Assembly: GCF_003958645.1 (NCBI RefSeq) | Contig: NZ_RXLO01000011.1 | Coordinates: 124,001 to 188,000 of the forward strand | Direction of reading: 5' to 3' | Source: Chitinophaga rhizosphaerae | GTDB lineage: Bacteria > Bacteroidota > Bacteroidia > Chitinophagales > Chitinophagaceae | DNA: 64,000 bases | Shown here: positions 47,090 through 54,712 of the stretch, piece by piece | How positions within the stretch are numbered: the first letter of the stretch is position 1 | Layout: each line of letters opens with the position of its first letter | The notes under the pieces: model-generated | Seen by the model: only the letters and a program-made list of their open reading frames with translations | Told to the model about the DNA's origin: nothing | Databases searched by the model: none | Position numbers and translations under genes: made by a program

Positions 47090-49108
47090 ATGTTTAGAAT
47101 TAAGAGATGGGCTCTGGTAGGCTGTGCCGCTATTTGCGTCGCTTCAAGTGCCCTGGCGCAACGGAAGACCGATTTGGTTGACCTTTTTATTGGTACAAGC
47201 GGCGATCACGGTCAGCTAGACCCCGCAGCCTGCGTTCCCTACGGAATGGCGCGGGTTTGCCCGGACACCAGGCCGAGAAGTCATAGCGGCTATGATTACG
47301 CCGTGACTACAATCTCGGGTTTTTCCGTCAACCGGTTGTCTGGTATCGGGTGTGGCGGCAACGGCGGACATTTCAGTATCAAGCCCGCCTTGAAAGACAG
47401 CGTCCTGCAGTTACTGAAAGCCACGGAAAAAGCCCGGCCAGGCTACTATGCCGTTACGCTGAGCAATGGAATAGCAGCTGAATTGACGGCCGGCAACAAT
47501 GTAGCGGTGGAAAAATTCCTGTATCCTAAAGGCACTGAAATGTTCTTTAGCCTAAATGCCGCTTCTTCGTTCACAAGCGTGCGGGACGCATCGGCACAGG
47601 TCATGTCTGACAGGGAAATTTCCGGGTATATTGTGGCCGGTACCACTTGCAACGCGGGTACCTATAAACTGTTTTTCCATTTGGTTGCCAGCCAATCGTT
47701 CACCCTTCTTTCCCACGATAAAAATAAACTGGAACTGAGTTTCGGAAAAAGTACCGGCGCGCCTGTAGAAGTCAGGATCGCGCTATCGGCGATCGATGAG
47801 GAGGCCGCGGCCATGGAGAATAAAGCGCTGGCACGAAAATCCTTCGGGCGCATCAGGCAGGCAGCCGCCGCCGAATGGGAAAAAATGCTGGGCCGGGTAG
47901 ATATCAAAGGCGGTTCCCCCAGCGACCGGACCTTATTCTACACCTCCCTGTACCGGGTATTCCTCAGCCCAGCCAATACCACGTCCCGGAACGGGAAATT
48001 CCTGGCCACGAACGGCACGGTACAGCATGTGGAAGGTTTTACATACTACAGCTCCTGGTCGATGTGGGATAATTACCGGACGAAGTTCCCCCTTATTACC
48101 CTGCTCGACCCTGAAAGAATGAGCGATTTCTGCCAGTCGTTGCTGAAATTATACGAATTCGGAAAAAAGAACTGGGCCACCCCGTTTGAATCCACTCCCA
48201 CCGTAAGAACGGAACATACGATCGCCGTATTGCTGGATGCGTACCGGAAAGGGATTAAAGGCATAAACTTCGACGCCGTATACACGGCCATCAAAAGTGA
48301 AGTGGATAGCCTCCGCGCCGAGCGGCCCGACCAGGCTTTTGAAACCTGCATCGACCTCTGGGCGCTCAGCAATATCGCCGGTGAAACCGGCCGCCGGGAA
48401 GATGAGCGAAACTATGGCCGGCGCGCGAAAGAGCTGTTTACGGTTACCTGGGACAAAGATTTCAAAAACATAGACAGCACATTCGGAAATATGCGGAAAA
48501 GCGGGCTGTACCAGGGCACACGTTGGCAATACCGCTGGGCGGTGCCCCAGTACCTGGATGTCATGACCGCCGGCAGCGGGGGCAACAGCACGATCATGAA
48601 GCAATTGGATTATTTCTTTTCCGCCAGTTTAAATAACCAGGGCGCGGAAGCCGGCATTCATGCGCCGTTTATCTTTAACCGCCTGGGATACCCGGAATTG
48701 AGCCAAAAAATCGTTACCCGGATGTTGACCGAGGAAATGAAGCACATTTACGGCGGAAATGCAGAATATCCCACGCCTATTACCAGCCGTATCTTCAAGA
48801 ACGACGTGCAAGGATTTCTTCCCGAGATGGATGAGGACGACGGCACGATGTGTGGATGGTATGTATTTGCCGCCACGGGGCTGTTTCCGTTGGTTGTAGG
48901 GGAGCCGGTATATGAAATCACCTCGCCGCTGTTCGACGAAATCCGGATTCACCTGGCTAACGGAAAGACATTTAGGATAAAGACCTATAACCGGCAAACC
49001 GCGGACGCCATCATCAGAACCGCGAAATGGAACGGTAATGAGCTCACGGCCTACAGTATAGATCACGGTCAACTGGTAAAGGGCGGAACGCTGGAGCTGT
49101 ATTACTGA
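47090..49108 (+). CDS. GH92-family glycoside hydrolase (alpha-mannosidase-type)
   Basis: 672 residues with signal peptide (MFRIKRWALVGCAAICVASSALAQ read in parts). The N-terminal beta-sandwich starts DLVDLFIGTSGDHGQLDPAA, usual for GH92. The (alpha/alpha)6 domain shows LFYTSLYRVFLSPAN, SSWSMWDNYRTKFPLITLLDP and, near the end, FLPEMDEDDGTMCGWYVFAATG, the equivalent of the family's GN-D-D-GTMS-WYVF catalytic-base region. GH92 enzymes are calcium-dependent exo-alpha-mannosidases. The MPGNDD consensus is altered to PEMDEDD here, so specificity may differ. No SusC/SusD pair is directly attached; the cotranscribed phosphatase is upstream. Confidence 0.88.
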   Translation: MFRIKRWALVGCAAICVASSALAQRKTDLVDLFIGTSGDHGQLDPAACVPYGMARVCPDTRPRSHSGYDYAVTTISGFSVNRLSGIGCGGNGGHFSIKPALKDSVLQLLKATEKARPGYYAVTLSNGIAAELTAGNNVAVEKFLYPKGTEMFFSLNAASSFTSVRDASAQVMSDREISGYIVAGTTCNAGTYKLFFHLVASQSFTLLSHDKNKLELSFGKSTGAPVEVRIALSAIDEEAAAMENKALARKSFGRIRQAAAAEWEKMLGRVDIKGGSPSDRTLFYTSLYRVFLSPANTTSRNGKFLATNGTVQHVEGFTYYSSWSMWDNYRTKFPLITLLDPERMSDFCQSLLKLYEFGKKNWATPFESTPTVRTEHTIAVLLDAYRKGIKGINFDAVYTAIKSEVDSLRAERPDQAFETCIDLWALSNIAGETGRREDERNYGRRAKELFTVTWDKDFKNIDSTFGNMRKSGLYQGTRWQYRWAVPQYLDVMTAGSGGNSTIMKQLDYFFSASLNNQGAEAGIHAPFIFNRLGYPELSQKIVTRMLTEEMKHIYGGNAEYPTPITSRIFKNDVQGFLPEMDEDDGTMCGWYVFAATGLFPLVVGEPVYEITSPLFDEIRIHLANGKTFRIKTYNRQTADAIIRTAKWNGNELTAYSIDHGQLVKGGTLELYY

Positions 49109-49316
49109 TCCTTAATTCCGGTAAACCCGACGTTCAGGTCGGTGATACCGCTATTCATCTGCTCGCCGGGGATGTTCATGGCGAATAAAGAATGCGATCG
49201 GTTGGTTCCGGGATAACCTGGTCATCCGATCTGTACCGAAGGGGAACGTTTGCCTGCGTTTGTCTACATCTACATTGGCAACGGGGTTTGCAATTATTTC
49301 GTACCTGTTGTCGTAT

Positions 49317-49505
49317 TCAAGGGGGGGACAAACCGAGTGCCTGGTGGGGCTTCGAACAGTTATAGTCCTGCTGCCATTCTTCCGCCATTAGCCTAATTTC
49401 CTGTAAGGTGAAGAAATGATAAGCATCTAAAAGTTCCCTTCTCAAAGAGCCATTATTTCGTTCAATAAAAGCATTTTGTACCGGATTGCCGGGCTGGATG
49501 TACAA
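49317..49505 (-). pseudogene. IS3 OrfB (integrase) C-terminal fragment
   Basis: The last about 60 residues of an IS3-type integrase: IQPGNPVQNAFIERNNGSLR contains the third catalytic acidic residue (Glu in FIERNNGSLR), followed by the conserved DYNCSKPHQALG ending. The catalytic N-terminal part is missing through an internal deletion. Confidence 0.85.
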
Positions 49506-49773
49506 CGCCGTACTTTTTTTTCAGGACGTTCTTTATAGCGTCATTCTCCAGGGTGAGGTTGACCACAATCCGCTTGAGACGGTTGTTTTCCTCCTCCAGT
49601 TCCTTCATCCGCTTGACCTCATTGGCTTCCATTCCACCATTCTTTGCCTTCCAGTTGTAAATACTGGCTTCGCTGACGCCATGCTCTCACGCCAGATCCT
49701 TGATGGACATGCCTGACTCCTGCTGTTTAAGGATGGAAATAATTGGGGTTTCTGTGAATCGTACTTTTTTCAT
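49462..49773 (-). pseudogene. IS3 OrfA pseudogene (nonsense at codon 29)
   Basis: Helix-turn-helix OrfA of an IS3-family element, read from ATG 49773. Codons 1-28 and 30 onward match the family (SIYNWKAKNGGMEANEVKRM), but codon 29 is TGA. The C-terminus runs through the deletion junction into non-homologous residues before a TGA at 49462-49464. Confidence 0.8.
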
Positions 49774-50498
49774 GATTGTGCCATTTAAGTTAGAGATTTT
49801 TCTCTAACCCTGCTCGACCAATTTTTGGGGATTTTTATAATTCCACTGGGAACTTTAATAATCCATCGGAATCCGCTATGAAAGCGGGAATGTCTTTTCA
49901 AATTTCGACAGGTCCCCTTAATATTTGATTGCTTTTATTCGGTCTTAAGCAAAGTTCAATTACAATTTCGTACGCTATATAATGTAGATTCCACCATTCA
50001 ATTGCCATTTGCCATTAGTTGACAAAACGTAGAATTCTTCATGCTTTTCAGTCTACCGATGTGTGATTGAATTAAATTACTGAGCCCTCAGGCCCAACGT
50101 TTGCAAAAATAACATCAGTATCGGTCAAAATTGTTATTGCACTGCAAACTGAGGGAAGCTTAAATTTGACCGACACAAATAATCCAGTGTTTTAAGTTTC
50201 TATTAATCAAAAGCATAAATCAGTAAACCCAAAATTGTTTTATAATATGAACCCAAACGCCCATTCCCATATTAACAGAAGAAACTTTTGCCCTGGAAAC
50301 CCCCATACAATACATACTTCATAACTATTCGGGGGAGTGTCTTGCAGATTTCCCCTCTAAAATATTGCATTTCCTGAAATGTTGACACCGTTTCTAAGGT
50401 GCAACTCAGGACTTATATTAAAATGCAACCACTAATCCTACTGCGGAGGACGCAAGTATAAGCTTATTTTTCGTTTACTATGAACATTGTAAAATGCT
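49774..50498. other. AT-rich gap upstream of the glycosyltransferase genes
   Basis: About 720 bases with no supported gene. The first part (to about 49870) likely contains the outer end of the decayed IS3 element. The remainder is AT-rich and probably contains the promoter of the glycosyltransferase gene at 50499. A 25-codon frame near 50247 has no support. Confidence 0.5.
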
Positions 50499-51818
50499 AT
50501 GGATATATTAAATGTCTTCGCTATTAATTTGAAAAAGCGAATGGATCGAAGAACTAGCATTGTTCATGAATTTTCGGACAAGCCAGAATTTAAGCTGCAT
50601 ATAATTGAAGGAGTCGAGCAGGACTATGGTCCTTTAGGATTGTGGCAGACGATCTGCAAAATTGTTAAAGAAAGGGTATATGCTAATGACGACTACTTCA
50701 TACTCTGTGAGGACGATCATATTTTTACCGATCAGTACAATGTGACTATTTTGATCGATTCAATAAAAGAAGCCACAAAACGAAAAGCAGATATCTTGTC
50801 TGGAGGAGTTAGCTGGTCGATGGGCATGTTGTATATAAATGAGCAGGTAACTTATATAGAGAAGTTTACTGGAATGCAATTTACCGTTATTTTTCGTAAC
50901 TTCTATGATGCTATTCTTAATGCAAAATTCACCGGCCAGGATAATGCTGACCTCCTTATATCGTCATTATCCAACAGAATATTTGTTACATCCAAATGTA
51001 TTTCAGTGCAAAGGGATTTTGGTTATTCTGACGTAACGCCAAAGAATAATGAAAAAGATAAAATAAATACGCTATTCGAAGCAAGTCAGAATAAATTGAA
51101 ATGTTTAAGTAACGTAAGCAAGCACCTAATGTTCAAGCCTGAAGGTGATGAATGCAATTCGGATGAATTAGATAGTGTTAATCTGCCAGTATATGTGATA
51201 AATCTGAAGAAAAGAACCGATAGGCGAATCCATATTGAGTCACAGTTTAAAGACAGACCAGAGTTTAATGTAATTATAGTGGATGCGTGTGAACACGATT
51301 ATGGACATATAGGCTTGTGGAATAGCCTTAGGAAAGTTATTGAAATCGCAATTCAATCAGATGATGATGTTATTGTAGTATGTGAAGATGATCACACCTT
51401 TACCGAACACTATAATAAGCAATATTTAATTTCAAACATACTTGAAGCACATGAGCAAGGATGTGATATACTAGCAGGTGGTATTGGAGGTTGCGGGTCA
51501 GTTGTCCCAATTACAAAGAACCGTTACTGGACAGATTGGTTTTGGTGTCTACAGTTCACAGTTATATTCAAGAAATTTTTTCGTGTAATACTAAATGAGT
51601 CGTGTGACGAAGACTGCTCGCCTGCTGACAACAAGCTCTCCGAAATGACCGGAAACAAAATGATCCTACATCCTTTTATATCCGTCCAAACAGAGTTTGG
51701 GTATTCTGATGCTACAGAAAGAAACAATAAAGTAAAAGGGTTAATTACCTCATACTTTCAAGATACCAATAGACGATTTGAGAATTATAGAGAAATACTC
51801 GATTCGCATGTGACATAA
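50499..51818 (+). CDS. tandem GT25-type glycosyltransferase (two fused copies)
   Basis: 439 residues made of two homologous halves (about 1-210 and 225-439). Each half has the LPS-type GT25 signatures: INLKKRMDRR / INLKKRTDRR at the start, LCEDDHIFT / VCEDDHTFT with the acidic metal-binding triplet, a QFTVIF block, and ISVQRDFGYSDVT / ISVQTEFGYSDAT near the end. GT25 enzymes transfer sugars, often galactose or glucose, to glycans or proteins. Cytoplasmic: no signal or membrane segment. Related proteins appear near C39-type peptide exporters in other Bacteroidetes, from memory. It is the first gene of the AT-rich island; the GT10-like gene follows 64 bases later. Whether both halves are active is unknown; both keep the acidic motif. 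Confidence 0.8.
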   Translation: MDILNVFAINLKKRMDRRTSIVHEFSDKPEFKLHIIEGVEQDYGPLGLWQTICKIVKERVYANDDYFILCEDDHIFTDQYNVTILIDSIKEATKRKADILSGGVSWSMGMLYINEQVTYIEKFTGMQFTVIFRNFYDAILNAKFTGQDNADLLISSLSNRIFVTSKCISVQRDFGYSDVTPKNNEKDKINTLFEASQNKLKCLSNVSKHLMFKPEGDECNSDELDSVNLPVYVINLKKRTDRRIHIESQFKDRPEFNVIIVDACEHDYGHIGLWNSLRKVIEIAIQSDDDVIVVCEDDHTFTEHYNKQYLISNILEAHEQGCDILAGGIGGCGSVVPITKNRYWTDWFWCLQFTVIFKKFFRVILNESCDEDCSPADNKLSEMTGNKMILHPFISVQTEFGYSDATERNNKVKGLITSYFQDTNRRFENYREILDSHVT

Positions 51819-51882
51819 CGTTACGCACCGTCACAATTCCGGAAATCCCAGAATCTTGAGAAACTATTCCAACTATGAAAAA

Positions 51883-52737
51883 ATGTTAAAAATATATGTT
51901 ACATGCTTTTGGAAAAATGATTCCGCACTTTTGGAAGATATACGAAGATATGGTTTTGGAAAAGCGGAATGGAAGAATCTTACTTTTACTGACAAAGCGC
52001 CATTCGATGTAGCGGTTGTATTAACCTCCCCAAGTGGAAATCATTTGCCGTATAACAGGAATGACTCCATCACCATATACACCGAACCGCCTCAGTCCGA
52101 GCATCATCGCAATACAACTAACAATATATCCTCAATATACCTTCCATTATCCTTTTGGATTAAGGAGCCTACATATGAAACTATACTATTCAGGAGTTAT
52201 GAAAAACAAAAATTACTATCAACGGTCACCAGTGATTTAGGGTGGCTAGAAGGGCATCAACGCAGAAGTATTTTCATTCACTATCTTGATAGAATAATTG
52301 AAGAAGGATTCGATATCTATGGAAAATCATACAATGGAAAATTCCTTCATTTGCTTGAAAACTACCGCGGTGAATTGAAATATAAGTTCGAGGGATTATT
52401 GCCATATTGCTATCATTTTACTTGTGAAAATTCATTTCTTGAGAACTATTTCACGGAAAAAATTGTAGATCCAATTCTCGCAGAAAGTTTATGCTTTTAT
52501 GATGGATGTACGAACATTGAAACCTTCATTGACGATAGATCATTTATCCGGATCGACATTTCTCAACCTGAAGTAGCTGCTGAAACTATCTGCAGAGCCA
52601 TTCAAGATAACGAATACTCGAAACGCTTCAATTACATTAAAGATCAGAAGAAGCGTCTGCTAACAACCTTGAATCCATTGAATATGATTTGGGCCATTCT
52701 AAGATACGACAACCCACACAAGTACTTGACTTTATAG
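51883..52737 (+). CDS. GT10-like (fucosyltransferase-family) glycosyltransferase
   Basis: 284 residues from ATG 51883; an in-frame TTG at 51856 is less likely. The C-terminal half matches the GT10 alpha-1,3-fucosyltransferase core: YHFTCENSFLENYFTEKIVD (the family F-x-x-ENS ... YVTEK block), then PILAESLCFYDGCTNIETF and FIRIDI. GT10 enzymes use GDP-fucose, though the family also contains other donors. The N-terminal half is more variable (YVTCFWKNDSALLED). No membrane anchor. It lies between the tandem GT25 and the methyltransferase-GT fusion on the same strand. The acceptor is unknown; surface glycan or the exported peptides are both possible. Confidence 0.75.
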   Translation: MLKIYVTCFWKNDSALLEDIRRYGFGKAEWKNLTFTDKAPFDVAVVLTSPSGNHLPYNRNDSITIYTEPPQSEHHRNTTNNISSIYLPLSFWIKEPTYETILFRSYEKQKLLSTVTSDLGWLEGHQRRSIFIHYLDRIIEEGFDIYGKSYNGKFLHLLENYRGELKYKFEGLLPYCYHFTCENSFLENYFTEKIVDPILAESLCFYDGCTNIETFIDDRSFIRIDISQPEVAAETICRAIQDNEYSKRFNYIKDQKKRLLTTLNPLNMIWAILRYDNPHKYLTL

Positions 52738-52988
52738 TTTATCTCTCTTTTTAATTGAAAGGAGAATCAAATTTAAATCGACGCGTTCGTAGTTTTTGAA
52801 TGAATTCTAACTAACATCTAGTTAAAACTTCCCCAAAAACAAAAACTTCAGAGCGTTAACAGCAAGTGTATTACAATTTAGAATGGCCGAGAAGTTAATT
52901 CAAAGCATTCTTTACCTAGCTAAAAGGCGTCAACAATTCAATATTTAGAAATATTAAATATGAATCTTGCAGCAAAAAATACAACGTC

Positions 52989-54260
52989 ATGAATATAAGA
53001 AAAGAATGGGCCGAAAATTGGAGAGATAAATCCTTTGAAGAGTTAAAAAGTACACTATGTGACATTAAAATAAGGGATGACTATTCTTATAGATGCGGAA
53101 CCCACATAGATTTACTTAATGACATCATTAATACTTCGAACATACAGCATGTGATAGAATTTGGTGGGGGATTTTGGTCAACTTCATTGCTATTAAATAA
53201 ATGTAAAACTGTAATTACTATTGAGCAGGGCCAAGATGTGGCGAAGGAGATAAATGAATCATGGGGTGAATTACTTAAAGAATTATACAGTAGCTCCCCC
53301 CAATGGACATTAATAATGAGTCCAGGAGAGGAAGATTGGAAAGAACTAGAGTTTAACGAATGCGACATGGTGTTTATCGATGGGCACCCATCTTCCAGAC
53401 ATAAAGTATTGCAATATTTCATTGAAATGAATTGCGCAATAATTGTGGCGCACAATACTGAACACGATGAATTAAATTGGTCTAAAGTCGAAATAAATGA
53501 ATATGAAAGAGTAGACTTCTTCGGTTATCACGAAAATCAAACTTCCTTATGGACAAAAGACCGACGCCTAATTAACAGTCTATCTAAATTGCCAAACTAT
53601 ATTTGGGTAAAGAAGCAAGATGCTAGGGATTTCGATAGGAAGCTTAAGAAAATAATATCCTTTTCCTTATGGGGGTCTAATCCAATGTATTGGGTTGGAG
53701 CAATAAAGAACATTCAACTAGCCAAGTATTTTTACCCAGGATGGAATTGTAGATTTTATATTGACAAAAGCTCTTCTAATGATTTGATTGATAGCATTGG
53801 AGAAAATGAAGCCGAGATTGTATTAATGGATCCCGCTGAACCATTTGCTGGTTTGTTTTGGCGTTTTTATGCCGCAGAGGATGCCGATATTATGATATGC
53901 AGAGATGCTGACTCAAGAATTTCTGACCGAGAGGTAAGTGCTGTTAAACAGTGGGTGAGATCAGGACGCCATTTTCATATAATGCGCGATCATCAACAAC
54001 ACACTGCATTAATCATGGGAGGAATGTGGGGCTGCACAAATATTGACGGGATAAAAGAGTTAATTGATCATTTTCCATATAAAAGTATAAAAGGCATGGA
54101 CCAGATATTTTTGGCTCAGAATATTTACCCACAGGTAAAGCATTCCGCTATGATACATGACAGCTATAATTTATTTGGCGATGGAATTGATTTTCCAACA
54201 CCGCGAACTAGCGATGATTTTGTAGGCAGGGTTTATAGGCATGACAATGTTCCTTATTAA
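52989..54260 (+). CDS. methyltransferase-like/glycosyltransferase-like fusion protein
   Basis: 423 residues with two parts. Residues about 40-200 look like a class I SAM-dependent methyltransferase: HVIEFGGGFWSTSLLL (motif I, glycine loop), TVITIEQGQD and DMVFIDGHPSSRHKVL. Residues about 215-423 resemble a GT-A type glycosyltransferase: YWVGAIKNIQLAKYFYPGW, then ICRDADSRISDREVSAV with a D-x-D motif, and FHIMRDHQQHTALIMGGMWG, a block seen in uncharacterised capsule/LPS glycosyltransferases. There is no signal peptide. It might add a methylated sugar or modify sugars after transfer. It follows GT10 by 250 bases and precedes the exporter gene by 450 bases. The domain calls are by motif, not by alignment. 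Confidence 0.65.
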   Translation: MNIRKEWAENWRDKSFEELKSTLCDIKIRDDYSYRCGTHIDLLNDIINTSNIQHVIEFGGGFWSTSLLLNKCKTVITIEQGQDVAKEINESWGELLKELYSSSPQWTLIMSPGEEDWKELEFNECDMVFIDGHPSSRHKVLQYFIEMNCAIIVAHNTEHDELNWSKVEINEYERVDFFGYHENQTSLWTKDRRLINSLSKLPNYIWVKKQDARDFDRKLKKIISFSLWGSNPMYWVGAIKNIQLAKYFYPGWNCRFYIDKSSSNDLIDSIGENEAEIVLMDPAEPFAGLFWRFYAAEDADIMICRDADSRISDREVSAVKQWVRSGRHFHIMRDHQQHTALIMGGMWGCTNIDGIKELIDHFPYKSIKGMDQIFLAQNIYPQVKHSAMIHDSYNLFGDGIDFPTPRTSDDFVGRVYRHDNVPY

Positions 54261-54712
54261 CCTTTGGATACGGGAGAATATGCTATATTGATAGCCATTT
54301 CAACTTTTATCTACTTTGCACAGGTTTATCGGATCGTTGAAATCTAATAATACCCCCTTCAATAGAAATCAGAAGCTCACCAACTTTCGATATGAACCCA
54401 GCTAATAACCTACTTAAGTGGTTAAAAAGTGCAAGAAGTCGATTGTAACCCCGTATATCGACAATATGAAATTATTATATTAATTAATCCAAAATACTAT
54501 GCCTTCGAATATAAATGGACCCGGACGCAATAAAGCTTATGTGGTATTTATCAAGCAACCTTTCAAAAAAAATCTATTACTAAGGATCCTCAGAACATAT
54601 AGTCTAGGGCTATATACCCCTCTGCTTATAGAATATTCGAAAGAAACTTAACTCTGATAGTTGTTAATGTCCTGTCGAAGAATAAACCTTTAATATTTAA
54701 CCATTTGTTTTC
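54261..54712. other. AT-rich gap with one candidate small ORF
   Basis: 450 bases between the glycosyltransferase block and the exporter. One small frame, ATG 54499 to stop 54651 (50 residues, starts MPSNINGPGRNKAYV), is listed separately. The AT-rich TTTAATATTTAA stretch just before 54713 resembles the leaders of other genes in this island. A promoter for the exporter operon is expected here. Confidence 0.5.
54499..54651 (+). CDS. candidate 50-residue basic small ORF, unrecognised
   Basis: Starts MPSNINGPGRNKAYV and ends LLIEYSKET. It is Lys/Arg-rich with a short hydrophobic middle; no cysteine, no double-glycine leader. It lies 62 bases before the exporter gene. It could be an additional small product or chance; frame length alone is weak evidence. 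Confidence 0.2.
   Translation: MPSNINGPGRNKAYVVFIKQPFKKNLLLRILRTYSLGLYTPLLIEYSKET

Larger units (their letters stand above)
49317..49773 (-). mobile_element. wreck of an IS3-family insertion sequence
   Basis: On the minus strand an OrfA frame starts at ATG 49773 (MKKVRFTETPIISILKQQES). It has an in-frame TGA at codon 29 (49687-49689), where family members usually carry Arg in DLAREHGVSE, and continues as an IS3 OrfA with Leu-zipper (LEEENNRLKRIVVNL) up to about 49505. It then joins abruptly, in another frame, the last 60 residues of an OrfB integrase (49317-49505: NPVQNAFIERNNGSLRRELL ... HQALGLSPP). Most of OrfB, including two of the DDE acidic residues, is deleted. It cannot transpose by itself. 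Intact terminal repeats were not located. It marks the left side of the AT-rich island. Confidence 0.85.

Noticed and set aside
49102..49316. Plausible minus-strand coding stretches between GH92 and the IS3 wreck (for example a frame ending GITDLNVGFTGIKDQ)
   Set aside because: Two different frames look protein-like, the stop would overlap the GH92 stop and no family is recognisable; perhaps a decayed fragment, but not supportable as a gene.
50247..50325. 25-codon frame starting MNPNAHSHINRR upstream of the GT25 gene
   Set aside because: Very short, no leader motif, not different from chance in AT-rich DNA.
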